NCBI GenBank assembly: GCA_030824575.1 | Contig: JAVBXL010000187.1 | Location: forward strand, 1-46,607 | Reading direction: 5' to 3' | Length of the DNA: 46,607 nt | Source of the DNA: a bacterium | Lineage (GTDB): Bacteria > Pseudomonadota > Alphaproteobacteria > Sphingomonadales > Sphingomonadaceae | Shown: one piece after another, positions 34,597-44,076 of the stretch | Position numbering within the stretch: the first letter of the stretch is position 1 | Layout of the letters: each line of letters begins with the position of its first letter | Position numbers and translations under genes: made by a program | Notes under the pieces: model-generated | The model's input: only the letters and a program-made list of their open reading frames with translations | Told to the model about the DNA's origin: nothing | Database searches by the model: none

Positions 34597-35312
34597 GAAG
34601 CGCCAAACTCCGCTTCCACATCGGGGCTAGCCGCGTTCATCGCTGGTTAGCCCTGGTTATCGGCGTCCAGCTGCTGTTTTGGTTTGCGAGCGGTCTTGTC
34701 ATGAGCCTGTTGCCGATCGAGCGAGTCCGCGGTGAACATCTCGTCGAGCGATCGTCGCCGGCGATATTGGAACAGTCGAGATCGCGCGCGCCGTTGGACC
34801 TAGTGTTGCGCGCGGCGACCAGACCCGTGCGTGAAGTCCGATATCGCGCGCTGCTCGGCCGCGAGATTGCGGAGGTCGAGTCTATCGATGGGACGATCTC
34901 ACTCCACGATGCAGAAACAGGTCGTCGACTTGGTCCCGTGAACGCTGCGATGGCTCGCGCGGTGGCGATACAGGCCTACCGTGGTACGTCGGAGCCGCCG
35001 AGCGTGCGCCTGGTTGTGGCGTCGACCCCAGAATTCAAGGGCGTCCTGCCGGCCTGGCGGGTGGACTTCCCTGACCGCGAAGCGACCCGCGTCTATGTTG
35101 CCCGGAATAGTGGTCGGATCGTCGCTGTGAGAAATGGAACGTGGCGCCTGTACGATTTCTTCTGGGCGCTCCACATCATGGATTGGAAAAACCACGAAAA
35201 TTTCAACACGCCGTGGTTGATGGCGTTTGCCGCAGGTGGTCTCGCATTGGCGATCGCGGGTTCGGCACTTTTGTATCTTCGGTGGCCGCGAAAGCGACGC
35301 CGCACGGGTTGA
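34593..35312 (+). CDS. PepSY-type membrane protein with a non-standard start
   Basis: The recognisable family sequence begins upstream of the first ATG (34701): codons 34593-34700 read LRSAKLRFHIGASRVHRWLA, then VIGVQLLFWFASGL, the first membrane helix expected for this PepSY group. No ATG, GTG or TTG occurs in that stretch, and the reading frame passes through the copB stop region. A CTG at 34593 overlapping the copB TGA is the best candidate start (239 residues); ATG 34701 would remove the first helix. A PepSY-like region (about 85-185) and a second helix near the C-terminus (LALAIAGSALLYL) follow. The role is unknown; it lies in the copper operon. Confidence 0.65.
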   Translation: MRSAKLRFHIGASRVHRWLALVIGVQLLFWFASGLVMSLLPIERVRGEHLVERSSPAILEQSRSRAPLDLVLRAATRPVREVRYRALLGREIAEVESIDGTISLHDAETGRRLGPVNAAMARAVAIQAYRGTSEPPSVRLVVASTPEFKGVLPAWRVDFPDREATRVYVARNSGRIVAVRNGTWRLYDFFWALHIMDWKNHENFNTPWLMAFAAGGLALAIAGSALLYLRWPRKRRRTG

Positions 35313-35354
35313 ATAGTCAAGCAGGATCGGGGCGGGGGCCAAAGGAGACGACCA

Positions 35355-35801
35355 ATGATGAAAAATGCCTATGCGAGCCTCGCCCTGCAGACCTTGGTTG
35401 GCGGCGTCATCATGTATCTGGTGATGTTCGTCATGATCGACAGCTTGGGGAGCTTCTACAACAACCTGAATATGCTCTACATGACGCTAATGATGGTGGC
35501 GCCCATGGTGGTGCTGATGGTCCTCGCGATGGGCCATATGTTCCCGTCGAAAAAGGCAAACGCGGCCCTTATATTAGGGTCAGTTGCGATATTCGCCGGA
35601 TCATTTGCCCTCATCCGCACGCAAACAACGATCGGCGATACAGCATTCCTCCGATCGATGATCCCGCATCATTCGGGCGCGATCCTGATGTGCCGCGAGG
35701 CCTCCTTGAAGGATCCGGAAATCGTTCGTCTGTGCAGCGGCATCGAGGAATCTCAGCGCCGCGAAATCGATGAAATGAAGGCTATTCTAGCCCGCAAGTA
35801 G
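35355..35801 (+). CDS. DUF305-type protein with three N-terminal membrane helices
   Basis: A 148-residue protein. Three hydrophobic segments (about 8-28, 40-62, 70-88) precede a short DUF305-like helix pair with FLRSMIPHHSGAILMCREAS. The HH pair and nearby Met/Cys are the conserved, presumably metal-binding, feature. The first helices are rich in Met. An AAAGGAGACGACC ribosome site precedes ATG 35355. It probably belongs to the copAB transcript; family function is not established. Confidence 0.75.
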   Translation: MMKNAYASLALQTLVGGVIMYLVMFVMIDSLGSFYNNLNMLYMTLMMVAPMVVLMVLAMGHMFPSKKANAALILGSVAIFAGSFALIRTQTTIGDTAFLRSMIPHHSGAILMCREASLKDPEIVRLCSGIEESQRREIDEMKAILARK

Positions 35802-35841
35802 GCTTCGCGCTCCCGTTCCCGTAAATTTTGTGCCGCCTCAC

Positions 35842-35867
35842 GAGGGAAATGGCGCGCCCATGCGTAT
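35842..35867 (+). promoter_or_regulatory. Candidate ECF-type promoter upstream of the periplasmic DUF305 gene
   Basis: GAGGGA (35842-35847), 14 bases, GCGTAT (35862-35867). It is identical in both boxes and spacing to 29306-29331, and 29 bases upstream of the GTG at 35897, a sensible leader length. The link to the CnrH-like sigma is inference. Confidence 0.35.
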
Positions 35868-35896
35868 TATCAATGCGGGGCGCTGAGGAGAGAATT

Positions 35897-36268
35897 GTGA
35901 AGAAAATAGTCCCCATCATCATCGCTGGACTGGTGGCCGCGCCGGCGATCGCCCAAATGCAGGGCATGGACCATAGCAAGATGGACATGCGCCAGACCAT
36001 GAACCCCACGCCAGCCAATCCTTACCCGCCTGCAGAAATGGAGATGCATCAGAAGATGATGTCCGCCACGGGCAGCGATGCAACGGAGACCTGGGTGCGC
36101 AAGATGATCGAGCATCATCGCGGTGCGATTGCGATGTCACGCATCGTTTTGCGCGACACCAAGGACGCGCAGGTCCGAATGATGGCGAACAAGTCATTCA
36201 CCGAGCAAACGCGAGAAGTGGGCGAGCTTCAAGGCTGGCTGAGAGCCCACAACAAGCGCGCCCAATAG
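35897..36268 (+). CDS. Periplasmic DUF305 protein
   Basis: A 123-residue protein with a signal peptide (IVPIIIAGLVAAPAIAQ). The mature start is Met/His-rich (MQGMDHSKMDMRQTMN), and the DUF305 helix has WVRKMIEHHRGAIAMSRIVL with the conserved HH pair. The start is GTG 35897, supported by GAGGAGAG. A second DUF305 protein adjacent to the one at 35355, differing in that this one is fully exported. Confidence 0.8.
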   Translation: MKKIVPIIIAGLVAAPAIAQMQGMDHSKMDMRQTMNPTPANPYPPAEMEMHQKMMSATGSDATETWVRKMIEHHRGAIAMSRIVLRDTKDAQVRMMANKSFTEQTREVGELQGWLRAHNKRAQ

Positions 36269-36277
36269 ACCTTTCCT

Positions 36278-36297
36278 CCCCCGCCCAGGGGCGGGGG
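36278..36297 (+). terminator. GC-rich hairpin after the DUF305 gene
   Basis: CCCCCGCCC (36278-36286) pairs with GGGCGGGGG (36289-36297), giving a very stable stem with almost no loop, nine bases past the stop codon. There is no T-run. It may attenuate read-through into the DUF411 gene. Confidence 0.45.
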
Positions 36298-36314
36298 AAC
36301 CAATAAGGGATCGT

Positions 36315-36758
36315 ATGACACTCAAATTTGCCCTCGCTGCGTTCATAGCAGCCTTCTCCGTCGCCAGCGCCGAAGCTGCCCCGATCATCATGCATCGTGA
36401 CCCTGGTTGCGGTTGCTGCGAACAGTGGGCGGCCCAGGTGCGCAGACAATTTGGACAAAGCGTCAATATCGTCGACGACCAGCAACGCGGCCGCTTTCAA
36501 CGCGCTCAAGGCGTGCCCGCTGCGCTGGCATCATGCCATACTGCAATTGTCGATGGCATGGTTTTCGAGGGCCACGTTCCCATTGCCGACATGAAGCGCG
36601 CGATCGCGAAGCGCCCGAAGGGCGTAAAGGGATTGGCCGTAGCGGGCATGCCGCTGGGTTCTCCGGGGATGGAAGTCCCCGGCCAAAAACCACAACCCTA
36701 CTCTGTCATCGCCTTCGGATCGGCGGGTCAGACGGTATTTGCCCGACACGGCGGGTGA
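36315..36758 (+). CDS. DUF411 periplasmic protein, copper-associated
   Basis: A 147-residue protein with a signal peptide (cleavage near AEAAP). MHRDPGCGCCEQWAAQVRR carries C32, C34 and C35 of the DUF411 family, and SCHTAIVDGMVFEGHVP is the second conserved block. The fold is thioredoxin-like and the Cys motif suggests metal binding. Genes of this type accompany copper and silver resistance loci. Transcribed with its neighbours in the copper block. Confidence 0.88.
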   Translation: MTLKFALAAFIAAFSVASAEAAPIIMHRDPGCGCCEQWAAQVRRQFGQSVNIVDDQQRGRFQRAQGVPAALASCHTAIVDGMVFEGHVPIADMKRAIAKRPKGVKGLAVAGMPLGSPGMEVPGQKPQPYSVIAFGSAGQTVFARHGG

Positions 36759-36804
36759 CCATCTCGTTGATCTTTGATGCTACGAGGCGTAATAAATAAC
36801 GGCT

Positions 36805-37179
36805 GTGAAACGCGTTTTGCAACTTCTTCTCCTTCTGGGAGCCATGGTTGGCTTGATTGGCCAAGCGGCGGCCTTTGCGTCCGCTCCGCCTGCGATGTCC
36901 GCCCCAATGGCCACGTCTGTGCAGGCCGTGGCTGGGATGTCGGAAGACTGCATGAAGATAATGGCACAGCAGCAACAACCTGCTCAGAAGCCTTGCAAGG
37001 GCATGACCCTGGAATGCATCGCGGCCATGGGCTGCGTCGTTCCGCTGGCCGTTCGTAATGACGCGCCTATGCTGGAAGCACGCGAAGCCAGTCCAGCTCT
37101 GCCCTTCTGGGCAACCATCACTGTCCTGCACGGCAGTGACCTCACTCCCGAACCGGAACCACCGACTCTCCTTGGCTGA
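36805..37179 (+). CDS. Small exported Cys/Met protein, family A (copy 2)
   Basis: A 124-residue paralogue of the protein at 21012-21374. The N-terminal helix (LQLLLLLGAMVGLIGQ) is followed by an Ala/Pro/Met-rich linker, then EDCMKIM, PCKGMTLECIAAMGC and VPLAV. Four cysteines and several methionines are conserved between the copies. The start is GTG 36805 with a poor ribosome site. As at the first locus, a family B reading frame follows after about 100 bases, but here it is broken. Confidence 0.7.
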   Translation: MKRVLQLLLLLGAMVGLIGQAAAFASAPPAMSAPMATSVQAVAGMSEDCMKIMAQQQQPAQKPCKGMTLECIAAMGCVVPLAVRNDAPMLEAREASPALPFWATITVLHGSDLTPEPEPPTLLG

Positions 37180-37199
37180 TCGACACCGGCTGCCAGGCT

Positions 37200-37240
37200 G
37201 ACAGGATTCTTGCGTCTATCGCGCATCTGAAAATCCTGTC
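37200..37240. repeat. Inverted repeat between the family A and B genes
   Basis: GACAGGATT (37200-37208) and AATCCTGTC (37232-37240) form perfect nine-base arms around 23 bases. It lies in the leader of the disrupted family B gene and could be a terminator for the upstream gene or a regulatory site. No equivalent was seen at the first locus. Confidence 0.45.
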
Positions 37241-37282
37241 TGACCCGCGGCTACCACGATATTTTGCCCAAGGATTACAGTC

Positions 37283-37567
37283 ATGAAGAACCGTGTTTTC
37301 TATGCCCTGCTGGGCATTGCGCTTGCCGCTCCCGTTGCCGCTTTCGCCGGCGAACCCAACACAAACTCGCAGTCTGGCCATTATGAATGGCGTTAATCGC
37401 CAAACTATGGCCCGCGTGCGCCATCTATGAGCCCCCGTCGCGTCTGGGTGCCCGATGCTCCGCAGATGGCGAACTGCAACTGCGACATGATGAAGATGAG
37501 CGCGGCGGACTGCATGAAGGAGATGCATAGCATGGCATCGCCTTCGTCGGCTCCCTCGGCCGGCTAG
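37283..37567 (+). pseudogene. Family B exported protein gene interrupted by an in-frame TAA
   Basis: From ATG 37283 the frame encodes a signal peptide (ALAAPVAAFAG), then HYEWR, then TAA at 37394-37396. The same frame continues without further interruption for 56 codons (SPNYGPRAPSMSPRRVWVPD, NCNCDMMKMSAADCMKEM) to TAG 37565-37567. The intact homologue at 21477 has YVWRQRPQYGPRAP, so the stop replaces the Gln, a single CAA-to-TAA change. The C-terminal Cys/Met-rich tail is specific to this copy. Sequencing error remains possible. Confidence 0.75.
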
Positions 37568-37611
37568 GCACAGCCTCTGGCCGTGTAAGGTCGCATAGAC
37601 GGCCAGGCCAG

Positions 37612-37648
37612 CAGTGGCGGCGGGATTGCCCCCATCCCGCCGCCACTG
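37612..37648 (+). terminator. Strong hairpin upstream of cusC
   Basis: CAGTGGCGGCGGGAT (37612-37626) pairs perfectly with 37634-37648 around a seven-base loop. A second stem (CTGGCCGT/ACGGCCAG) lies just upstream at about 37577-37606. Together they probably end the copper-block transcript before cusC, although no T-run is present. Confidence 0.6.
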
Positions 37649-37702
37649 ACATGCCTGCCAGAGTGCGCGACGCCGGCCTGATCCTCCGATCAGGAGTTTT
37701 CC

Positions 37703-38932
37703 ATGCGATTGTTTGTTTGTCTGCCGCTGCTCGCGGCGATCCCCGGCGTTGCATTCGCTGGTCCCCTCACTTTCGACGCTGCGCTCCAGCGCGCGCGGCA
37801 GGAAGCGCCGTCGATCAAGGCCAAGGCGCTCGCCGCCGAGGCCGCTCGTTCCGCTCGTGGCGGCGCCGGATCGCTACCTGATCCGACTCTGGCCGTTGGG
37901 CTCGACAGTTTCCCGATCTCGGGGCCATTGGCGTTTGCTCCCGGGCAGGACAATTTCACGATGGCGCGGGTGGGCGTGTCCCAGGATATTCCCAACCTCG
38001 CCAAGCGCCGTGCGCAACGCGCCCGCGCTGACAGCGATATCAAGGCTGCAGATGCCGACACCGCATTTGAGGCGCGTTCGGTTGAGGTCGGCACTGCGCT
38101 TGCCTGGATCAACCTTGCCTATGCCGAGCGCCGGCTGACCGCGCTTGATGATCTTCTAGCCCGTCTGGAGCGCGTGGTGCGGACAACGCCCAGTGCCGTC
38201 GCGTCGGGCAATGCCCGGCCTGCGCAGACTCTTGCCGGCCGACAGGCTATCGCCTCATTAGAAGATCGTCGCAGCGAACTGGTCTCAAACATAGCGCGGG
38301 CACGGGCTGCTCTGACGCGATGGACGGGTGACCCGGCGCCTGAAATTGCCGGATCTATTCCCGACTTCCCTGTCGATGGGGCCGAACTGCGCGCTGGCCT
38401 GGATCGCCTTCCCACCATGGCAATGATCGACGCCCAGTCCGGTCAGGCAATGGCCGATGTGCGTATGGCCGATGCCAACCGCCGTTCCGACTTCGGGGTG
38501 AACCTTGCCTATCAACGCCGCGACCCTCGTTTTGGAGATTATGTGTCAGCCGGTGTGACGGTCAGTCTGCCCTTCTTTACCCGCAGTCGACAGAATGCGG
38601 GCATTGCGGCGGCCCAGGAGAATGCCGGACGCATCCTGGCCGAACGCGACGCGGCCCTGCGGGCGCTGGCCGCTGATCTCGAAACCGATCTTGCGGACCA
38701 TATCATGCATCATGAACAGTGGCTGCGCGCGCGGGACACATTGCTGCCACTCGCCGAGCAGCGGGTGACGTTGGAGACGGCAAGCTACGGGGCAGGTCGC
38801 GCCAATCTTGTCGATATCGCGGATGCCTATGCGGCCCTTGCCGACGTCACCCTCAACACTCTCGACCGTGAAGCCCTTGTCGCTGCTGACGGTGTTCGAC
38901 TGAACCTTACGTATCGGAGCGAATCGCAATGA
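37703..38932 (+). CDS. cusC: RND efflux outer-membrane channel, CusC-type
   Basis: A 409-residue TolC-family protein with a signal peptide ending GVAFAG and two outer-membrane-efflux repeats. VGVSQDIPNLAKRRAQRARA and GVTVSLPFFTRSRQNAGIAA are the strand-turn-helix signatures of the repeats. CAGGAG precedes ATG 37703. Its stop overlaps the next ATG (ATGA at 38929-38932). It forms the exit duct for the CusBA pump. Confidence 0.9.
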   Translation: MRLFVCLPLLAAIPGVAFAGPLTFDAALQRARQEAPSIKAKALAAEAARSARGGAGSLPDPTLAVGLDSFPISGPLAFAPGQDNFTMARVGVSQDIPNLAKRRAQRARADSDIKAADADTAFEARSVEVGTALAWINLAYAERRLTALDDLLARLERVVRTTPSAVASGNARPAQTLAGRQAIASLEDRRSELVSNIARARAALTRWTGDPAPEIAGSIPDFPVDGAELRAGLDRLPTMAMIDAQSGQAMADVRMADANRRSDFGVNLAYQRRDPRFGDYVSAGVTVSLPFFTRSRQNAGIAAAQENAGRILAERDAALRALAADLETDLADHIMHHEQWLRARDTLLPLAEQRVTLETASYGAGRANLVDIADAYAALADVTLNTLDREALVAADGVRLNLTYRSESQ

Positions 38933-40422
38933 GCCATTTCACAATCCCTCGGGGCGGCCTTTTCGGTGCCGCGGCGCTGCTCGCGGTCGCCGCTGGCGGG
39001 GTCGGTTTCACCATCTCTGAATGGAGAGGAGGATCACCCGACGCTACGGCCGCCAAACCGCCGGCACGCAAGATCCTCTATTGGTATGACCCGATGATCC
39101 CCGCTGAGCATCATGACGGTCCAGGCCTGTCGTCGATGGGAATGCAAACAATCCCGCGCTATGCGGATGAGGTGGGGGCAAGCGCGGCACAGCCGGGAAT
39201 ATCGATCGACCCGTCCGCCTCCCAGGCGCTCGGGATGCGAACGGTGGCTGTGCGGCGCGGCGAATTGGCGAGCAGTCTCACCGCCACCGGCACGATCGAC
39301 TTCAACCAGCGCGACGTTGCGATCGTTCAGGCGCGTGCAGGCGGCTTCGTTTCCCGTGTCTATGGCCGCGCACCTGGTGATGTGATCGGTGCAGGCGCGC
39401 CGCTTGCCGATGTTCTGGTGCCGGAATGGGGCGGCGCACAGACCGAGTTTCTGGCGGTCCGCCGCACCGGCAACGCCGCTCTGATCCAGGCCGCGCGTCA
39501 ACGGCTCATGCTGCTCGGCATGCCCTCCGGCACGATCGCATCGGTCGAGCAAACCGGACGACCGCATAATGTGATCACCATCTCCACGCCCACGGGCGGC
39601 GTGATCAAGACGTTGAACGTGCGGGGCGGCATGACCTTGATGGCAGGCCAGACGCTTGCCGAGGTCAACGGGCTCGGCACGGTCTGGTTGAATGCCGCCG
39701 TGCCGGAAGCGGTCGCCGGTCCCTTGAAGCCTGGACAAGCGGTGCGAGCCGCGCTTGCAGCCTTCCCCGGCGAAACCATCTCCGGGCGCGTTTCGGCGAT
39801 CCTCCCCGAGACACAGGCCGACAGCCGCACACTCACCGTTCGGATCGAGCTGCCCAATCGCGGCGGGCGACTGCGTCCCGGCATGTTTGCGACCGTCTCG
39901 TTTGGCGGGAGCGCGCAGCCGGCGTTGCTGGTGCCGTCCGAAGCCCTGATCCGCACTGGCAAGCGCACGTTGGTCATGCTCGCGCTCGACAAGGGGCGCT
40001 ACCGCCCTGCCGAGGTGCAAACTGGGAGGGAAGCTGGCGATGATACGGAGATTCTGGCGGGCCTGAGCGAAGGCGAAAAGATCGTCGCTTCGGGTCAGTT
40101 CCTGATCGATTCCGAAGCAAGCCTCTCGGGCGTGGAAGCACGGCCGATCGGTGCTGACATGCCAAAGAGTCCTGCCAAACCTATGCCGACCGGCGCAGTC
40201 TATGAGACCGTCGGTACGATCGAAAAGATCACCGCCCAGTCGGTGACGCTGAGCCATCAAGCCGTGCCAGCCATTGGCTGGCCAGCGATGACGATGACGT
40301 TTCAGCTCACAGACCCGAAAGTCGCGCGCGGCTTAAAGACGGGCGACCGGGTCCGGTTCGGGTTCGATCAACCACCGAGTGGACCAACCGTGCGACGCAT
40401 GGCGAAGGTAATGGGCCAGTGA
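38929..40422 (+). CDS. cusB: RND efflux adaptor CusB with fused C-terminal CusF-like domain
   Basis: A 497-residue membrane-fusion protein. After an N-terminal anchor helix comes a heavy-metal-binding segment ([18 protein letters not shown] at about 47-65), then the lipoyl/barrel-sandwich and beta-barrel domains. The last 75 residues (from about 423) are a CusF-like copper-binding fold: [19 protein letters not shown] keeps the His, Trp, Met, Met spacing of CusF. Thus the adaptor carries its own copper chaperone. Its TGA overlaps the cusA GTG (GTGA at 40419-40422). Confidence 0.93.
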   Translation: MSHFTIPRGGLFGAAALLAVAAGGVGFTISEWRGGSPDATAAKPPARKILYWYDPMIPAEHHDGPGLSSMGMQTIPRYADEVGASAAQPGISIDPSASQALGMRTVAVRRGELASSLTATGTIDFNQRDVAIVQARAGGFVSRVYGRAPGDVIGAGAPLADVLVPEWGGAQTEFLAVRRTGNAALIQAARQRLMLLGMPSGTIASVEQTGRPHNVITISTPTGGVIKTLNVRGGMTLMAGQTLAEVNGLGTVWLNAAVPEAVAGPLKPGQAVRAALAAFPGETISGRVSAILPETQADSRTLTVRIELPNRGGRLRPGMFATVSFGGSAQPALLVPSEALIRTGKRTLVMLALDKGRYRPAEVQTGREAGDDTEILAGLSEGEKIVASGQFLIDSEASLSGVEARPIGADMPKSPAKPMPTGAVYETVGTIEKITAQSVTLSHQAVPAIGWPAMTMTFQLTDPKVARGLKTGDRVRFGFDQPPSGPTVRRMAKVMGQ

Positions 40423-43400
40423 TCGCCCATCTCATCCGCTGGTCAGTCAGAAACCGCTTCTTCGTCATCATCGGGGTGCTGACGCTGATCGGCGTGGGCG
40501 TCTGGGCGGTGCGATCGACCGCGATCGATGCGTTGCCCGATCTCTCGGACACGCAGGTGATCATCCGCACCTCCTATCCCGGGCAGGCGCCGCAGATCGT
40601 CGAGAACCAAGTCACTTATCCGCTCACCACCACAATGCTCTCTGTGCCCGGCGCAAAGACCGTCCGCGGCTATTCCTTCTTCGGCGACAGCTTTGTCTAT
40701 GTGATCTTCGAGGACGGCACCGATCTCTATTGGGCGCGCAGCCGCGTGCTCGAATATCTCAACCAGGTACAAGGCCGGCTGCCGGCCAGCGCCCGCAGCG
40801 CGCTGGGGCCGGATGCGACCGGGGTGGGCTGGGTCTATGAATATGCGCTGGTCGATCGCACTGGCCGCCACGATCTCTCGCAGCTTCGCGGGCTTCAGGA
40901 CTGGTTCCTGCGCTACGAGCTGAAAACGGTAACGGGGGTCGCAGAGGTCGCCAGCATTGGCGGCATGGTGAAGCAATATCAGGTGCTGCTCGATCCGGTG
41001 AAGCTCGCCGCCTACGGCGTGACCCACGCCCAGACGGTCGATGCCATTCAGAAGGCCAATCAGGAGAGCGGCGGCTCGGTACTGGAGATGGCCGAGGCCG
41101 AATATATGGTCCGTGTCTCCGGCTATCTGAAGACGCTCGACGATTTCCGCGCCATTCCCTTAAGGACCGCAGCCGGCGGTGTGCCGGTGCGACTGGGCGA
41201 CGTTGCCACGATCCAGGCCGGCCCCGAGATGCGGCGCGGGATTGCCGAACTGAACGGTGAGGGCGAGGTCGCGGGCGGCGTTGTGATCCTGCGCTCGGGC
41301 AAGAATGCGCGCGAGACAATCGCGGCGGTCAAGGACAAGCTCGCAGAGCTCAAGAAGGGCCTGCCACCCGGCGTCGATGTGGTTACGGTCTATGATCGCT
41401 CGCAGCTCATCGACCGCGCCGTTGAGAATCTGACCCACAAGCTGGTCGAGGAATTCATAGTCGTTGCGATCGTCTGCGGGCTCTTCCTTTGGCATGTCCG
41501 TTCGGCGCTCGTTGCAATTCTCACGCTTCCGCTTGGTGTGCTGGCAGCCTTCGTCGTCATGCGTTTCCAGGGGGTCAATGCCAACATCATGTCGTTGGGC
41601 GGCATCGCGATCGCCATCGGCGCGATGGTCGATGCCGCGGTCGTCATGATCGAGAATGCCCATAAGAAAATCGAGCGATGGGAGGAGGATCACCCGGACG
41701 AACATCTCGAGGGGGATACCCGATGGACCGTCATCACCGAAGCGGCAGCCGAAGTTGGGCCAGCGCTGTTCTTCAGCCTTCTGATCATCACCCTGTCGTT
41801 CATTCCGGTGTTCACGCTGGAAGGACAGGAAGGACGGCTGTTCGCACCGCTCGCTTTCACCAAGACCTATGCGATGGCGTCGGCGGCGATCCTGTCGGTG
41901 ACCCTGGTGCCGGTGCTCATGGGTTTGCTGATCCGGGGCAAGATTCCGCCCGAGCAGTCCAACCCGGTCAATCGCTGGCTGACGAACATCTACCGGCCCG
42001 CGCTCGACTGGACGATGCGGCGGCCAAGGACCGTACTGCTGATCGCGGCGCTCGCTTTTGCAACAACCGCCTGGCCGCTCACCCAGCTTGGCGGCGAGTT
42101 CATGCCGAAGATGGAGGAGGGTGATCTGCTCTACATGCCCTCGGCGCTGCCGGGTCTCTCGGCGGCGAAGGCGTCGGACCTGCTCCAGCAGACCGACCGC
42201 CTGATCAAGACCGTGCCCGAGGTCGAGAGCGTGTTCGGCAAGGCCGGCCGCGCCGAGACTGCCACCGATCCTGCGCCGCTTGAGATGTTCGAGACGACGA
42301 TCCAGTTCAAACCTCGCGACCAATGGCGATCGGGCATGACTCCGGACAAGCTGGTCGAGGAGCTTGATCGAACGGTAAAACTGCCCGGCCTCGCCAATGT
42401 GTGGGTGCCGCCCATTCGCAACCGGATCGACATGCTGGCGACCGGCATCAAGAGCCCGATCGGGGTCAAGGTGTCGGGTGCTGACCTCGCTGAGCTCGAC
42501 CGCATCGCGCACGATGTCGAGACAGTTGCGAAAACCGTGCCTGGGGTCAGTTCGGCGCTCGCAGAGCGCTTGACGGGCGGGCGCTATGTCGATGTCGATG
42601 TCGATCGGGCCGCTGCCGCCCGATTTGGGCTCAATATTACGGACGTGCAGCGGATCGTCTCTGGCGCGATCGGCGGCGAGACGATCGGCGAGACGGTCGA
42701 GGGGCTGGCACGGTATCCGATCAGCGTCCGCTATCCGCGGGAGCTACGCGACAGTCTTGACGGAATACGGATGCTGCCGGTCCTGACCCCGTCCGGACAG
42801 CAGATCACGCTCGGCACCATTGCGCGCGTCTCGATCGCTGAGGGGCCCCCGATGCTCAAGACCGAAAACGCCCGCCCATCGACCTGGGTCTATGTCGACG
42901 TGCGCGGACGCGACCTTGCGTCGGTCGTGAGTGACCTGCAGCATGCGATCGCAAGACAGGTGACGCTCTCGCCAGGGGTTAGCGTCGCCTATTCGGGACA
43001 GTTCGAATATCTCCAGCGTGCCGTTGCCAAATTGAAGCTCGTCGTGCCGGCGACGCTGCTGATCATCTTCGTGCTGCTCTACATGATCTTCGGGCGGTTC
43101 GATGAAGCAGCTTTGATCATGGGGACGTTGCCGTTCGCGCTCACCGGCGGCATCTGGATCCTCTATCTGCTCGGCTTCAACCAGTCGGTCGCCACCGGGG
43201 TAGGTTTCATCGCGCTCGCTGGCGTCTCCGCCGAATTCGGCGTCGTGATGCTGATCTACCTGAAGAACGCCTTGGAAGAGCGCACCGATCCGGATGTCGC
43301 CGAGGTCGAGACGGCAGTGCGCGAAGGCGCACTGCTCCGCGTTCGGCCCAAGGCGATGACGGTCGCCGTGATCCTCGCTGCCCTCTTGCCGATCCTGCTG

Positions 43401-43559
43401 GGATCGGGCGCCGGATCCGAAGTCATGAGCCGGATCGCCGCGCCGATGATAGGCGGCATGCTGACCGCGCCGCTGTTGTCGATGTTCGTCCTGCCTGCCG
43501 CCTATCTGCTGCTTCGGCGGCCGAAGATGAAGCCCAATGACCAACACGTTTCATTATAA
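40419..43559 (+). CDS. cusA: RND Cu(I)/Ag(I) efflux pump CusA
   Basis: A 1046-residue HME-RND transporter. The TM4 motif is [20 protein letters not shown], with D405 and E412 (MIENAHKK), the monovalent Cu/Ag type, clearly different from the CzcA at 9634-12867. The periplasmic part contains [17 protein letters not shown] and [20 protein letters not shown], typical of CusA. Start GTG 40419. With CusC, CusB and CusF it expels copper from periplasm or cytoplasm. Confidence 0.95.
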   Translation: MIAHLIRWSVRNRFFVIIGVLTLIGVGVWAVRSTAIDALPDLSDTQVIIRTSYPGQAPQIVENQVTYPLTTTMLSVPGAKTVRGYSFFGDSFVYVIFEDGTDLYWARSRVLEYLNQVQGRLPASARSALGPDATGVGWVYEYALVDRTGRHDLSQLRGLQDWFLRYELKTVTGVAEVASIGGMVKQYQVLLDPVKLAAYGVTHAQTVDAIQKANQESGGSVLEMAEAEYMVRVSGYLKTLDDFRAIPLRTAAGGVPVRLGDVATIQAGPEMRRGIAELNGEGEVAGGVVILRSGKNARETIAAVKDKLAELKKGLPPGVDVVTVYDRSQLIDRAVENLTHKLVEEFIVVAIVCGLFLWHVRSALVAILTLPLGVLAAFVVMRFQGVNANIMSLGGIAIAIGAMVDAAVVMIENAHKKIERWEEDHPDEHLEGDTRWTVITEAAAEVGPALFFSLLIITLSFIPVFTLEGQEGRLFAPLAFTKTYAMASAAILSVTLVPVLMGLLIRGKIPPEQSNPVNRWLTNIYRPALDWTMRRPRTVLLIAALAFATTAWPLTQLGGEFMPKMEEGDLLYMPSALPGLSAAKASDLLQQTDRLIKTVPEVESVFGKAGRAETATDPAPLEMFETTIQFKPRDQWRSGMTPDKLVEELDRTVKLPGLANVWVPPIRNRIDMLATGIKSPIGVKVSGADLAELDRIAHDVETVAKTVPGVSSALAERLTGGRYVDVDVDRAAAARFGLNITDVQRIVSGAIGGETIGETVEGLARYPISVRYPRELRDSLDGIRMLPVLTPSGQQITLGTIARVSIAEGPPMLKTENARPSTWVYVDVRGRDLASVVSDLQHAIARQVTLSPGVSVAYSGQFEYLQRAVAKLKLVVPATLLIIFVLLYMIFGRFDEAALIMGTLPFALTGGIWILYLLGFNQSVATGVGFIALAGVSAEFGVVMLIYLKNALEERTDPDVAEVETAVREGALLRVRPKAMTVAVILAALLPILLGSGAGSEVMSRIAAPMIGGMLTAPLLSMFVLPAAYLLLRRPKMKPNDQHVSL

Positions 43560-43570
43560 AGGAGAAGACC

Positions 43571-43963
43571 ATGAACTACGGACGACTGACCTTTGCCCTC
43601 GGCCTCGCGGCACTGACCGTCGCTTGCGGGAAAAAAGCCGAACCGCCCGTTGCGGTCGAGACCAACAAGGCAGAACCCGCCGCCGCTATGAGCGGCAACA
43701 TGGCAAATATGGCGATGGAGCCGTCGGCTGCCACTGCAATCAAGGTGAAGGGACACGGCACGGTCACCGCGATCGACAAGTCTGCGGGCACGATCACACT
43801 CGATCATGGCGCCATCCCCGAAGCCAAATGGCCGGCAATGACAATGGCGTTCAAGGCTGCCCCGGCGATCACAGATGCAGTGAAGGTTGGCGATAAGGTC
43901 GATTTTGACCTTATGTTGACGGGCAACGCCGGCGAGGTAACGGCGATCCAAAAGCAGCCGTAA
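43571..43963 (+). CDS. cusF: CusF-type periplasmic copper-binding lipoprotein
   Basis: A 130-residue protein with a lipoprotein signal (LTVACGKK, lipid Cys C19) and a Met-containing linker (MSGNMANMAM). The CusF fold follows: H79, W87, M90 and M92 have exactly the spacing of H36, W44, M47 and M49 of E. coli CusF, where Trp caps Cu(I). It is unusual in being a lipoprotein and in coexisting with the CusF-like domain fused to CusB. It lies 11 bases after cusA with AAAGGAGAAGACC before its ATG. Confidence 0.92.
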   Translation: MNYGRLTFALGLAALTVACGKKAEPPVAVETNKAEPAAAMSGNMANMAMEPSAATAIKVKGHGTVTAIDKSAGTITLDHGAIPEAKWPAMTMAFKAAPAITDAVKVGDKVDFDLMLTGNAGEVTAIQKQP

Positions 43964-44076
43964 ATCCGCGCTACTACGGGCGTTCTTAAATCGTAATTAA
44001 CCTTGTTCGTTCACGCTTGCACTATGAAGAAAGATAGAGCTGGGCGCGAAACGCAGGTCTTGAGCGAAACAACCGG

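Noticed and set aside
39034..42512. Minus-strand open frames of 408 and 450 codons opposite cusB and cusA
   Set aside because: Shadow frames in GC-rich coding DNA; the sense strand encodes complete, motif-bearing proteins.
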